A DNA stretch of 64,000 nucleotides, from contig CM043948.1 in NCBI GenBank assembly GCA_014529385.2, positions 24,238,451 to 24,302,450 on the forward strand. The letters run 5' to 3'. A model generated the notes under the pieces. That model was not told where the DNA came from and made no database searches. It was given only the letters and a program-made list of their open reading frames with translations. Origin of the DNA: Adiantum capillus-veneris (lineage: Eukaryota; Streptophyta; Polypodiopsida; Polypodiales; Pteridaceae). Positions 21,212 to 31,595 of the stretch are shown here, one piece after another. A program made the translations under genes and the position numbers. Numbering within the stretch: position 1 is the stretch's first letter; every line of letters begins with the position of its first letter.

Positions 21212-22689
21212 TGTCACCAGCGTGTGACTACTATCTATCCTTTTTGTTGATTTCTTTCTTATTATCTATTTACTTTCACTTTTTGGAAACACCCCTCGGG
21301 AAATCTAACTGCCCTGCATTGCATAGCTAGTGTGGAACTGTCCAGAGGGAGTCCAGGCCTGAGGGCAAGAGAGCACTAAGGTTGGACAAGGACTATGGTT
21401 AGCCAAGTGGGGTCATTGACTAGCCAAAGTGGAATCCTTTGCTACAGAGGCTACATTTCAGTTCTGGATGTGGCCGCAGTGTACAAAGAGGGTCGGATGA
21501 CCTAGAAAGATACAATGGCAGCATCTCCTAAAATTTAGGGAACTGCTATTTTGGGACCTGAAAATGTCTTCGCGTCATTACGTGCAGTTTGACATGGGGA
21601 TCATTTTGTTACTCTGTGGCCAAGTCAACAGAGGCTGCAGGTGAGATATTTTTAGACCCGAGGGTCTAAAGCGGGAAAATGCACAAATGAGTGACACTTG
21701 GCACTCTGAGGCCAGTTTACTACTTATAGAGAAGGCAAAAACGTGATTTATAGTTGGGAGGCTCATTTTGCAAGTCTCTGTCACAGGTTAAGAGCTATGG
21801 AGTGCTTGCTTTCCCTCTTATGCACAGTGCGGTGCCAGGAGTGATGCCCTGCACGCTACGCACTGCCCTCTCTCTCCCCTTTGGCAGTATGTTATGCCCC
21901 TCTAGTGGGCTTTTCATTTGACCAATGTACAGTTGTGTGGGTTCATGCGCGATTGCCGAGGCAAGAGCCTCTTGCACAGGTACTGGATTAGCTAGCGGCT
22001 AATCCCCCCGCAGGTACAGGTGAATTCGGAGAGGTTTCACGCCAGAAATCTCGTCCGATTCAAAGGGCAAGTAGCCCTACAGGTGCGGGAGCTCGAGGAC
22101 TTGCTACGGATGCGACCGGCACGCGAAACGGAGCCCGAAACAGTGAATTACAGCCTGCTGTGTATTTTTGCAGGTTTAGGGTTTTGGCCCTAAACGGACC
22201 CTAATACCCCCAGGAGGTTCGGGGACGCAAGGGGACCGCTGTACAGGTGATCTGGCGCAATTTCGGGGCTGAAAACAGAGAATTCAGCGTGCTGCAGATT
22301 CTCGCCAGGTTTTGCAAAGTGCCCGTATGCGTCGGGAAAGTCATTCAATGCGTAGGAATACTGACTGTGAAGGGTTCTAGTACAGTTATGTTGCCGAAAT
22401 CGGGCTGGAACAGTGGAAATTCAGCCGAGTTTGTGCGGGGCAGCTTGTAGGGAACCACAGCGTTTATTCCCTCTTTTGAACAATAAAGAAATACCGAAAG
22501 GGGCGCCTAAGTTAGGGGCCAATCTGGTGTCTGTCTACTCATACAGGTGCAATCTAGCAGCCTGTATCCCTCTCCCCTTTGTTGTGTCTTGAAAGTACAG
22601 GTAAAATAGACGACTAATAATGGGTGAAAGCTAAATCAAGGTTTGAAGTAAAGTCTACCGCCCTTTTTGGATTGAACAGGCCGGTTACA
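21212..22689 (+). repeat. 5' LTR of gypsy A1
   Basis: 1478 bp, TG...CA. It holds an AATAAA at 22482-22487 and, next to it, the shared AAAGAAATACCGAA-GGGGCGCC block (22485-22507). The polyadenylation role is inferred from the motif and its position. No convincing TATA box was picked out by eye. Confidence 0.95.
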
Positions 22690-22707
22690 TGGTTCCATCG
22701 ACGGGAT
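22690..22707 (+). other. Primer binding site of gypsy A1 (tRNA not identified)
   Basis: Begins TGGTTCC immediately after the LTR terminal CA. The TGG is the complement of a tRNA CCA end. It is not the initiator-Met (TGGTATCAGAGC) or Asp (TGGCGCCGTTGC) form, and I could not assign the tRNA. Confidence 0.6.
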
Positions 22708-22797
22708 TAAATCACTTTTTCCCATAGAAGTGAGCCTTGGTCAGTTTTGGGCTTGAAGACACAGGGGATCATAGACTAAACACAGGGAATTGTAATT

Positions 22798-25700
22798 ATG
22801 GCTGACAGACCAGATGATGTGACTGAAGAGGTTTCCTCTTCACAGGGTCAACAGACACATGAAGTGGGTGAGTCGTCAATACCACCACAGACAGATGACT
22901 ATATATTCAGGACCGAGTTGGCTACTGCTGTGGCTATGTTCACACAAGTAATGCAGAACCCGAGGTTTTTAGCCTTTCTGCAACCTCCTGTTCCGTCTCA
23001 GCAAGTTGGGTCACTGGATCATATTCAAAAGCCTGTTAAGGCTCGAGCAGAGGTGATTCATACCGCACAGTCAATGGAAACACCTGTACACTTGACGGAG
23101 AACATGCAGTCTCCACAACCTATGCCTAAGGTGCAAGAACAGGTGGCTGAGATGCCAGTTTTTCACGCTGTACCAGTTCAGTCTGCCACCTTTCAGCAGC
23201 CTATAGCTGGTTCTAATGGACAGGGAAGCAACCTACAGGCTATGCAACAGGTCTTCCCACCACCTTCAGTACACCCTGGCTATTTTGGAGGTGGATCCGT
23301 ATTCCAAAGCATGGCTGGTCATGCACCTGGAAATCAGTTTTATACGCCAGGAACAGTGTTTGGGGGTGCTCAAACGATGATGCCTAACCCCATGTACAGT
23401 GTCATGGGTATGCAACCAGGGTTTCAAAGCACTCAGGGTCAATTTGGGATGCCACAAGCAAATTTTGGTATGGCTGGAATTACAAATCAGCAGCCAAATA
23501 TGGCATTTCCAGGTCAAGTTAATAGCGGCCAAGGAACACAGATGAACCCTAATAGTGTTCCCATGTTTCAGTCACTTCCATATGACAATTTAACGCCGCT
23601 GGAGAGGCCAACTCCGTACAAAGAAGGTGGCAAAGGTGTGTCATTCACGACCTTTACAGGGTTTGATGACAGGAAGAAGGCTCTTTCATTCCTCCAGCAG
23701 CTTGATAAGGCCTATGCAGGGGGAAACTTTACAGAGGCTTCAAAGGTCCGCAAGGCAGCCACTTTCTTGACAGGGAATGCGGGACAATGGTGGACAACTT
23801 TATTGCTTCAAGGGCAAGCTCCGTCCACATGGATTTACTTCAAGCAGATTTTTGCAGCAGCATGGTTATCTGATGATTTCGAAGCAGATGTCATGACAGA
23901 ATGGCACCAGCTTAATGCTGCCACTTGCAGAAATCTGGATGATTACAATCGGAAGTTTTGGAAAGCTCTACTTCCAGTAACTTCCTATAGGTTTGTGCCA
24001 TTGACAGAACAGATTGAAAAATACTGTTGTGGCCTACCCAAAGGATTGAGAAAATACTGCACGAAGACAAAAGTCACTACTTTGACGCAGCTCATCGAGG
24101 TAGCAAACACTGGCAATGGTTTGCTCAAGGGAGAAGATTGTGAATTTAACACTGGCGTCAAGGCAGGATCAGGCAAGAAAAATTCAGCCAAGAAGCACGT
24201 TCCCAATGAGGCTCCTAAAGGGACTCAGGAGTCGGCCAACGCAGGGAAAGACAAAGCTACGGCTGAATCAGAAAAAGGACCAGCAAAGAAATGGAAAAGA
24301 CGTTTTCCTCGCAAGTCAGAAGAGCAAAAGAAGGTCCTGAGGACAGAGAACAAATGCTTTATATGTGAGCAGCCTGGCCACATCGCTTACAACTGTCCTA
24401 CAAAGAAAAGGCCAGCTGATTCTGAAGACAAGGAAGACAAGAAAGGAAAGAAGCCCATGGCTGGTCTAGTGCCAGATATGGTGGGCGATAAGCCAAATTC
24501 GGATGCAAGTGAGCTTTGCAGAGCATGGGGAAAGGTCAGGGATCAAACAGTGCTTATCTTCTTTGATCCAGGTGCCAAAGCCAACTTTATTTCCCCAGAA
24601 TTGGCTTCAAAGTTGGGAATCAGACCTGAAGAGATGGGGTATACAGCAGAGGCAGGTTTGGCATGTCCTGGCCATATAGAGGCTGTGACACCCATCATTG
24701 GAAAGTTGCGTCTACATATCCAGTCCTTTGTAGATGCTGAAGAATTTTACATCATGCCACTGGACGGATGTGATGTGTTGTTAGGTATTCCTTGGTTGTT
24801 TCGTGTACAGGGAATCATGGATGCCTACAACAAAAAGATCACTGTACAGAGCAGGGGAAAGACTCATATTCTGGATGTAAAGCTTAAAGGGGAGTCTATT
24901 CCTACTGTATCAGCTTCTGCTATTACTTCTGTAATGAAAAAGCATCTTTCTGCGTACTTGATTTTTGCACGTGAAGTGTCAGATTGTGATGAATCAAATT
25001 TATCTGTGCTAGATAAAGAAAGGTCAATGTTTTTACAACAGTATAGTGACTGTTTTTCCGATTCATTACCGTCTCAATTACCGCCAGAGAGACCCGAGGA
25101 CCATGCGATAGATTTGGTGCCAGGCTCTAGCCCACCAAACAAGCCTCCGTACAGGGTTAGTGCGGCTCAGCAGAAAGAGATAATGGGCCAAGTACAGGAG
25201 TTGTTAGAAAAGGGGCTGATTCAGCCCAGTTCATCTCCATTCTGTTCTCCAGTGTTGTTGGTGCAGAAAAAGGATGGCTCATGGCGTATGTGCATCGACT
25301 ACCGTGCACTGAACAAGAATACCATCAAGAATAGGTTCCCTATACCTAGAATTGATGATATTATGGACAAATTAGAAGGAGCAGCTATGTTTAGCAGGAT
25401 AGATCTAAAGAGTGGGTACCATCAGATCCGCATTAGATCAGAGGATGTGCACAAGACTGCTTTTAGAACAACGTTTGGCCTTTACGAATTTTTAGTGATG
25501 CCCTTTGGTCTCACAAATGCTCCTGCTACGTTCAATAGGATGATGGACAGAATTTTCCGTCCGCACCAGCAGTTTGTTGGTACATTCTTTGATGACATGA
25601 TAGTCTACTCAAAGAATGAAGAGGAGCATAGGCATCACTTGGCCATTGTGTTCAAAGAGTTACGCAGTCATAGGTTGCTCATCAATGCAAAGAAAAGTGA

Positions 25701-27861
25701 ATTTTTTCTGCAAGAGATCCACTTTCTAGGACACATTGTCTCAAAGGATGGTGTCAGAATGGATCCTGCAAAAGTTGAAGCGATCAAGTCATGGCCAAAT
25801 TTGAAGACGGTGCATGATGTCCGAAGCTTCTTGGGACTATGCTCCTATTACAGAAGGTTTATTCGAAATTTCGCTGAGATTGCTTCACCTTTACATGCTC
25901 TTCAAAAGAAGGCAGTCACCTTCAGATGGACACAGAAAGAGATTTCAGCTTTTAATCTCTTAAAGGAAAAGATGACTTCAGATCCAGTCATTGTGTTGCC
26001 GGATCTTAGGAAGTCATTTGTGGTCCAGTGTGATGTCTGCGGTAGTAGCATTGGTGCTGTGCTAATGCAAGATGGCAGGGTAGTAGCCTATGAGAGCAGA
26101 ATTTTGCAAGGGCCAGAGATGACCATGCAGGTTTATGAGAAAGAGTTACTGGCTGTGATTCATGCGCTCTTAAGTTGGAAACACTACCTGCTAGGTGCAG
26201 ATTTCGTTGTCCAAACGGATCATCAGACCTTGCGATACTTCTTGACACAGACAAAGTTATCTGAGAAGCATATGCGATGGGCAAATATCTTGTCCATGTT
26301 CCATTTTCAGATTGTGCATGTGGAAGGCAAGAAGAACGTTGTGGCTGATGCCTTGTCAAGGAAGCCACAAATTTCAGCTGTGTCGATTCCTTATCATCAT
26401 GAACTTGATGATATGAGAGAACAGTATGCAAATGATGAAGATTTTGCAAGGGTCTTCGAGCAGCTAATGGATGGACAACGTCATGAACACTATCTTCTTA
26501 AAGACGGGTTCATGATGATGCATGGCAGATTGTGTGTCACAAAGCCATTGCGACGCAAAGTTATGGAAGAGAGTCATGTCCCACCGTATGCAGGGCATCG
26601 TGGTATCGATGCTACAGTTAAAGCGGTAGAGACATTCTTCTATTGGCCTACATTGAGAAGGGATGTGGATGCCTTTGTGCGAGAATGCCTAATATGCCAA
26701 AAGGTCAAGTTTGACAGGCAAAAGGCACCAGGGTTATTGCAACCACTACCTATTCCAGATAAACCATGGGAAAGTATTGCTATGGATTTTATCTTTGATC
26801 TTCCAAGAACGCAGACAGGAAATGATGGTATTTGGACCATTATTTGCAGATTCAGCAAACAGGCTCATTTTATTCCTGTCAGGAAGAAGATAAAGCCAGA
26901 TCAGATGGCACGCTTGTTTATGAGCAATATTTTCAAGTATCATGGCATGCCACAGTCGATTATTAGCGACCGTGATCCACGCATGACTAGTTTGTTCTGG
27001 AAAGGCTTGTTTGAGAATATGGGTACTACGCTCAAATTCTCTTCGTCATTTCATCCTCAAACAGATGGGCAGTCAGAAGAGGCAAATTCTACTGTCCTAG
27101 ATCTGCTGAAGTGTTATGTGTCAGAGCATAAAGGAAAGTGGGAGCAGTATTTGCCATTGGTGGAGTATGCATACAATAATACAGTGCATTCATCAACTGG
27201 CAAGGCACCTTTCGAGATAGTTGAAGGTGGCAAGAAAGTTCCTCCCATACTGCATACAAAGGACAAGATATTTGAAGCAGATAAGTATGTTCAAGACATG
27301 GATGAAATGTACAAGAAGGTCAAAGTGGCCTTAGAAAGGACTCAGGCAAAGCAAAAGAAAGCAGCTGATCGTCACCGTCGTGAAGTGGTATATTCACTTG
27401 GTGATTGGGTGCTTTTACGCTTTGAAAAGGCAAGGTTAAAGAAGATGAAGGGCAAGGAAAGACTGTTTCCAAAGCTCAGCATGCGTTACTATGGGCCTTT
27501 TCAAGTATGCGACATAATCAGTGATGTTGCATATAGGCTGAAATTGCCTGACAGTTGGAAGATTCACAATGCGTTTCATGTGAGTCTTCTCAGACCCTAT
27601 GTGGGTGATGTGCCAGAAAATATGCCAGCTGAAGATCAGCCGGAAGTCGAGGAACTTGACGAGATCTTGGTCCCTGAACAGATTTTGGCACACAAAGAAA
27701 GGAAAGTGAAAGGCAAGGTTGCTAGGCGTTACTTGGTAAAGTTCAGAAACTATCCACCAATGGATGCTAAGTGGATGGAAGAAGGTGAACTTGCAGAGTC
27801 ACCAACTGTGTTATCACTTTACCTGGAAGCCTTCGATTTGCAACCTACCTTGACCCCTTGA
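22798..27861 (+). CDS. Gag-Pol polyprotein of chromovirus gypsy A1
   Basis: One uninterrupted frame of 1687 codons encodes all retrotransposon functions. A Gln/Pro/Met-rich N-terminal region (about 1-270) is followed by the Gag core (about 282-438, NAGQWWTTLLL, YCCGLP). Next come a basic linker and a CCHC zinc knuckle (CFICEQPGHIAYNC, residues 520-533). The protease active site is at 590 (FFDPGAKANFI, with DPG where DSG or DTG is usual). Reverse transcriptase spans about 770-1000 (D869 in SRIDLKSGYH; catalytic FFDD at 930-933). RNase H is at about 1070-1190 (CDVCG, YEKEL, QTDHQ). Integrase has an H2C2 finger (about 1255-1305) and a DD35E core (MDFIFD, SDRDPR, QSEEAN). The C-terminal chromodomain-like tail (about 1621-1678, RRYLVKFRNYPPMDAKW) is known in this clade to steer integration to marked chromatin. 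It starts at the first ATG after the PBS leader. Gag and Pol are in one frame, so product ratio would depend on processing rather than frameshifting. Confidence 0.95.
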   Translation: MADRPDDVTEEVSSSQGQQTHEVGESSIPPQTDDYIFRTELATAVAMFTQVMQNPRFLAFLQPPVPSQQVGSLDHIQKPVKARAEVIHTAQSMETPVHLTENMQSPQPMPKVQEQVAEMPVFHAVPVQSATFQQPIAGSNGQGSNLQAMQQVFPPPSVHPGYFGGGSVFQSMAGHAPGNQFYTPGTVFGGAQTMMPNPMYSVMGMQPGFQSTQGQFGMPQANFGMAGITNQQPNMAFPGQVNSGQGTQMNPNSVPMFQSLPYDNLTPLERPTPYKEGGKGVSFTTFTGFDDRKKALSFLQQLDKAYAGGNFTEASKVRKAATFLTGNAGQWWTTLLLQGQAPSTWIYFKQIFAAAWLSDDFEADVMTEWHQLNAATCRNLDDYNRKFWKALLPVTSYRFVPLTEQIEKYCCGLPKGLRKYCTKTKVTTLTQLIEVANTGNGLLKGEDCEFNTGVKAGSGKKNSAKKHVPNEAPKGTQESANAGKDKATAESEKGPAKKWKRRFPRKSEEQKKVLRTENKCFICEQPGHIAYNCPTKKRPADSEDKEDKKGKKPMAGLVPDMVGDKPNSDASELCRAWGKVRDQTVLIFFDPGAKANFISPELASKLGIRPEEMGYTAEAGLACPGHIEAVTPIIGKLRLHIQSFVDAEEFYIMPLDGCDVLLGIPWLFRVQGIMDAYNKKITVQSRGKTHILDVKLKGESIPTVSASAITSVMKKHLSAYLIFAREVSDCDESNLSVLDKERSMFLQQYSDCFSDSLPSQLPPERPEDHAIDLVPGSSPPNKPPYRVSAAQQKEIMGQVQELLEKGLIQPSSSPFCSPVLLVQKKDGSWRMCIDYRALNKNTIKNRFPIPRIDDIMDKLEGAAMFSRIDLKSGYHQIRIRSEDVHKTAFRTTFGLYEFLVMPFGLTNAPATFNRMMDRIFRPHQQFVGTFFDDMIVYSKNEEEHRHHLAIVFKELRSHRLLINAKKSEFFLQEIHFLGHIVSKDGVRMDPAKVEAIKSWPNLKTVHDVRSFLGLCSYYRRFIRNFAEIASPLHALQKKAVTFRWTQKEISAFNLLKEKMTSDPVIVLPDLRKSFVVQCDVCGSSIGAVLMQDGRVVAYESRILQGPEMTMQVYEKELLAVIHALLSWKHYLLGADFVVQTDHQTLRYFLTQTKLSEKHMRWANILSMFHFQIVHVEGKKNVVADALSRKPQISAVSIPYHHELDDMREQYANDEDFARVFEQLMDGQRHEHYLLKDGFMMMHGRLCVTKPLRRKVMEESHVPPYAGHRGIDATVKAVETFFYWPTLRRDVDAFVRECLICQKVKFDRQKAPGLLQPLPIPDKPWESIAMDFIFDLPRTQTGNDGIWTIICRFSKQAHFIPVRKKIKPDQMARLFMSNIFKYHGMPQSIISDRDPRMTSLFWKGLFENMGTTLKFSSSFHPQTDGQSEEANSTVLDLLKCYVSEHKGKWEQYLPLVEYAYNNTVHSSTGKAPFEIVEGGKKVPPILHTKDKIFEADKYVQDMDEMYKKVKVALERTQAKQKKAADRHRREVVYSLGDWVLLRFEKARLKKMKGKERLFPKLSMRYYGPFQVCDIISDVAYRLKLPDSWKIHNAFHVSLLRPYVGDVPENMPAEDQPEVEELDEILVPEQILAHKERKVKGKVARRYLVKFRNYPPMDAKWMEEGELAESPTVLSLYLEAFDLQPTLTP

Positions 27862-28434
27862 GTTTCAAAGCTAAATGGATTGTCAGTGTGACAATGGCTT
27901 CTGAAACAAATGATGTACATGGTATTTAAAGTGAGCTCAAATCAAATACCTGTTACATGAATGTTAGAGCTGTACAGATTGTCAGTTTGGCAATTGCTCT
28001 TATGGAATGTCCAAAAGTTTGGTTAGTGCTATAGAAGTGAGTATTTCTTGTCAGTTTGTCAAGGATACAGTGATTGCTTCTATTGAAGAGTACATGTGTA
28101 ACTGCATTCTTAAACTGTCGGTTTGGGTATGCTCGAAAGTGTTACGGGATCCAACCTGTACTATAAGACAGTGGCAAAATGTGCAGCTACCATTTTGTCA
28201 TTGGAAAGTTAGTGACTCAAAGCAATGGCAGAGTGCGAAGCTACCACTATGTCGTTGGGACAGGGTTCACACGCAGGCAATACATGAGTCGACGAGGTGT
28301 TGAATACACTAGGGTTGACAATGAGCATGTATGTGTCGTAAATGTGTCGACAGGTGTTGAATACATCAGTGTTGACAGTAAGCATGTACGACATAGATGC
28401 AAACGAGGACGTTTGAAATTTCAAGAGGGGGGTA
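27862..28434 (+). other. 3' untranslated region and polypurine tract of gypsy A1
   Basis: About 570 bp without a credible gene. It carries degenerate repeats of ttgtcagt(g/t)tg(a/g)caa (from about 27880) and paired gtgttgaatacat-type units (about 28297-28390). It ends with ttcaagaggggggta, the plus-strand priming tract, directly before the 3' LTR. Confidence 0.8.
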
Positions 28435-29912
28435 TGTCACCAGCGTGTGACTACTATCTATCCTTTTTGTTGATTTCTTTCTTATTATCTATTTACTTTC
28501 ACTTTTTGGAAACACCCCTCGGGAAATCTAACTGCCCTGCATTGCATAGCTAGTGTGGAACTGTCCAGAGGGAGTCCAGGCCTGAGGGCAAGAGAGCACT
28601 AAGGTTGGACAAGGACTATGGTTAGCCAAGTGGGGTCATTGACTAGCCAAAGTGGAATCCTTTGCTACAGAGGCTACATTTCAGTTCTGGATGTGGCCGC
28701 AGTGTACAAAGAGGGTCGGATGACCTAGAAAGATACAATGGCAGCATCTCCTAAAATTTAGGGAACTGCTATTTTGGGACCTGAAAATGTCTTCGCGTCA
28801 TTACGTGCAGTTTGACATGGGGATCATTTTGTTACTCTGTGGCCAAGTCAACAGAGGCTGCAGGTGAGATATTTTTAGACCCGAGGGTCTAAAGCGGGAA
28901 AATGCACAAATGAGTGACACTTGGCACTCTGAGGCCAGTTTACTACTTATAGAGAAGGCAAAAACGTGATTTATAGTTGGGAGGCTCATTTTGCAAGTCT
29001 CTGTCACAGGTTAAGAGCTATGGAGTGCTTGCTTTCCCTCTTATGCACAGTGCGGTGCCAGGAGTGATGCCCTGCACGCTACGCACTGCCCTCTCTCTCC
29101 CCTTTGGCAGTATGTTATGCCCCTCTAGTGGGCTTTTCATTTGACCAATGTACAGTTGTGTGGGTTCATGCGCGATTGCCGAGGCAAGAGCCTCTTGCAC
29201 AGGTACTGGATTAGCTAGCGGCTAATCCCCCCGCAGGTACAGGTGAATTCGGAGAGGTTTCACGCCAGAAATCTCGTCCGATTCAAAGGGCAAGTAGCCC
29301 TACAGGTGCGGGAGCTCGAGGACTTGCTACGGATGCGACCGGCACGCGAAACGGAGCCCGAAACAGTGAATTACAGCCTGCTGTGTATTTTTGCAGGTTT
29401 AGGGTTTTGGCCCTAAACGGACCCTAATACCCCCAGGAGGTTCGGGGACGCAAGGGGACCGCTGTACAGGTGATCTGGCGCAATTTCGGGGCTGAAAACA
29501 GAGAATTCAGCGTGCTGCAGATTCTCGCCAGGTTTTGCAAAGTGCCCGTATGCGTCGGGAAAGTCATTCAATGCGTAGGAATACTGACTGTGAAGGGTTC
29601 TAGTACAGTTATGTTGCCGAAATCGGGCTGGAACAGTGGAAATTCAGCCGAGTTTGTGCGGGGCAGCTTGTAGGGAACCACAGCGTTTATTCCCTCTTTT
29701 GAACAATAAAGAAATACCGAAAGGGGCGCCTAAGTTAGGGGCCAATCTGGTGTCTGTCTACTCATACAGGTGCAATCTAGCAGCCTGTATCCCTCTCCCC
29801 TTTGTTGTGTCTTGAAAGTACAGGTAAAATAGACGACTAATAATGGGTGAAAGCTAAATCAAGGTTTGAAGTAAAGTCTACCGCCCTTTTTGGATTGAAC
29901 AGGCCGGTTTCA
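28435..29912 (+). repeat. 3' LTR of gypsy A1
   Basis: Same as the 5' LTR at a constant offset of 7223 bp. By eye I found one substitution, near the end (ttt for tta). Confidence 0.95.
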
Positions 29913-30138
29913 CAGAGTCTGAGAGTGAAACCCTAACCGCTCTCTTGTACTTTGATGATTGATTAATACAAAAAGAAATACCGAAAGGGGCGCCAGTCTT
30001 TGGGGCCAATATCTCTAGGCACGGAACTCCGTCGGGCTAGTGCAAATCTATTGTGATCTGTGAATTGTTTTGAAGTGGTTATTTGGTGCTGTCGCGGTTG
30101 ATTCTTGACTTGGAGTGTCCAAGTCTGTTACAGGTCTC

Positions 30139-30424
30139 CTTTTGGGCATCCCTTGTAACCTTTAAATTAGTGGTGAGGGCCTCACTTCTCAGAGCATCTG
30201 GATGCAGAGTCTGAGAGTGAAACCCTAACCGCTCTCTTGTACTTTGATGATTGATTAATACAAAAAGAAATACCGAAAGGGGCGCCAGTCTTTGGGGCCA
30301 ATATCTCTAGGCACGGAACTCCGCTGGGCCAGTGCAAATCTATTGTGATCTGTGAATTGTTTTGAAGTGGTTATTTGGCGTAATCGCGGTTGATTCTTGA
30401 CTTGGAGTGTCCAAGTATGTTACA
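30139..30424 (+). repeat. LTR-like arm 3 (5'-truncated)
   Basis: Direct repeat of arm 2 from ttttgggcatccc onward, differing at a few bases (for example cgctgggcc for cgtcgggct). It preserves the uninterrupted site gatgcagagtctgagag (30201-30217) into which the chromovirus inserted in arm 2. Confidence 0.9.
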
Positions 30425-30488
30425 TCCGGTGGTGATTGTAGAGCGGCACTCTACATGACGGTGTGAGACCTATGGGACCACACTAAAG

Positions 30489-31295
30489 ATGGCTACTTGG
30501 AATTGTAATGGATCTATGAGGTTGGACGTTGGTGCCTTTGAGGACAGTTTCAAAGAGACGGACATTGTTTTCTTCTCAAAGACTCATTAGGCCCCTGGAC
30601 AGCTTATGCCACATGTGGTGGGATACAGATGGGAGACAACACATAGGACAGTCGGGAGATCTGAGCATGGGTGTAGAGGTTCAGGAGGAGTAGCAGTGCT
30701 ATTTAGGGAGGAGCTACATCCACTACTACATATTGTACGGAGAGATATTCATGCTAGATACATGTGGGTGAGGCTGAGAGCTGACACAGGCCGATTTCTA
30801 TACATTGCCATATGTTACTTCCCCGCGAGTACGTCAATATATAATGCACTTAGAGGACAGTCGCCTTTCTCTATACTAGATGATCATATATGGGAGTTTT
30901 CTAGGGATGGTGATATCTTCCTCCTAGGGGACTTCAATGCCCAATTAGGCAACTCTCAGACAGTCTTCTACGAAACTTCAGATGAGATGCTTAGAGAGCT
31001 GGACGTGGGTGACTTGGGCCTCGACAGATGCTCACATGATAGAGAGCAGATGGAATATGGGAGATACCTCACGGAGATGACGACCATACATGGGTCAGCC
31101 ATGCTTAATGGCTTACAACGATTTTCTGGAGCAGTCGGTTTCACATGCTTTCCACACAGACACGGGGCCAGTACAGTGGACTATGTTATGGCACAACCGA
31201 GCTTTATTCCTTGTATTCAGGATTTCATAGTGGGAGCCAGACCAGTGGGTGTAGCAGTGGATCATGCTCTTATGACATTGTTTGTTTCATTTTAG
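30489..31295 (+). pseudogene. LINE-1 copy 3 endonuclease (EEP/APE type)
   Basis: Starts MATWNCNGSMRLDVGA (first strand, with the catalytic Asn region of this fold), then FFSKTH and an in-frame TAG at 30588-30590 where the family has ETH-x-P. The frame is then open for 229 codons: GGVAVLFREEL, RFLYIAICYFPAS, IFLLGDFNAQLG (GDFN catalytic motif, about 30930), CFPHRHGASTVDYVMAQPS (S-x-x-D-Y) and VAVDHALM (the D-H catalytic pair). Apart from the single stop, all catalytic motifs are present. It nicks DNA for target-primed reverse transcription. Confidence 0.9.
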
Positions 31296-31595
31296 TATAG
31301 TACAACCCAGACATTAGGAGGCAGGTCACATACCCGTTATACATTTACACCAGAGACTGACTTGGTTTATACAGAGGAGATCTATAGCCGTCTATGCACA
31401 GCGAGTCCTGGTCTCTCAGTGGAGGAGTGCACCACTTAACTGACTGAGACACTGCATGGTGCAGCACCAAAGGCATACCCACACACTCAGCCGGGTCGAA
31501 GGCGACATTCTGGGAGCATTCCCCAGAATAGTTGGTATGATGAGGAGTGCAGAGAGATGATCTTTTAGGAGTTATCACTTACAGACAGTCTCGGA

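Larger units (their letters stand above)
21212..29912 (+). mobile_element. Intact, young chromovirus (gypsy A1, 8.7 kb)
   Basis: Two 1478-bp LTRs (21212-22689, 28435-29912) start TGTCACCAGC and end CCGGTTACA / CCGGTTTCA. The one difference I saw is in the third base from the end. A 5-bp target duplication cagag lies at 21207-21211 and 29913-29917. Between the LTRs are a primer binding site directly after the 5' LTR (tggttccatcgacgggat, 22690), a single long open reading frame (22798-27861), an untranslated 3' region and a polypurine tract (28421-28434). Near-identical LTRs and an unbroken frame mean a very recent insertion. It lies inside arm 2 of the composite. Confidence 0.95.
21096..30132 (+). 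repeat. LTR-like arm 2, split by the nested chromovirus
   Basis: Left part 21096-21211, right part 29918-30132 (with a 5-bp duplication cagag). Rejoined, it is about 330 bp, the same length as arm 1 and its inverted complement. It ends gtccaagtctgttaca, then ggtctcc leads into arm 3. Confidence 0.9.
20750..30424. mobile_element. Composite insertion with head-to-head LTR-like arms
   Basis: Flanked by a perfect 5-bp duplication tccgg (20745-20749 and 30425-30429) within LINE-1 copy 3. The left end reads TGTAACAGACTTGG; the right end reads ...AAGTATGTTACA, its inverted complement. Without the nested chromovirus (21212-29912 plus one TSD copy) it is about 970 bp. It consists of arm 1 (20750-21080, minus), a 15-bp spacer, arm 2 (21096-21211 joined to 29918-30132, plus) and a partial arm 3 (about 30139-30424, plus). 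All three resemble the R/U5 end of the LTR at 1532-2718. No coding sequence belongs to the composite itself. Confidence 0.85.

Noticed and set aside
21578-21977. Small open frames within the LTRs, repeated at 28801-29200
   Set aside because: Identical in both LTRs simply because the LTRs are identical; no coding features.
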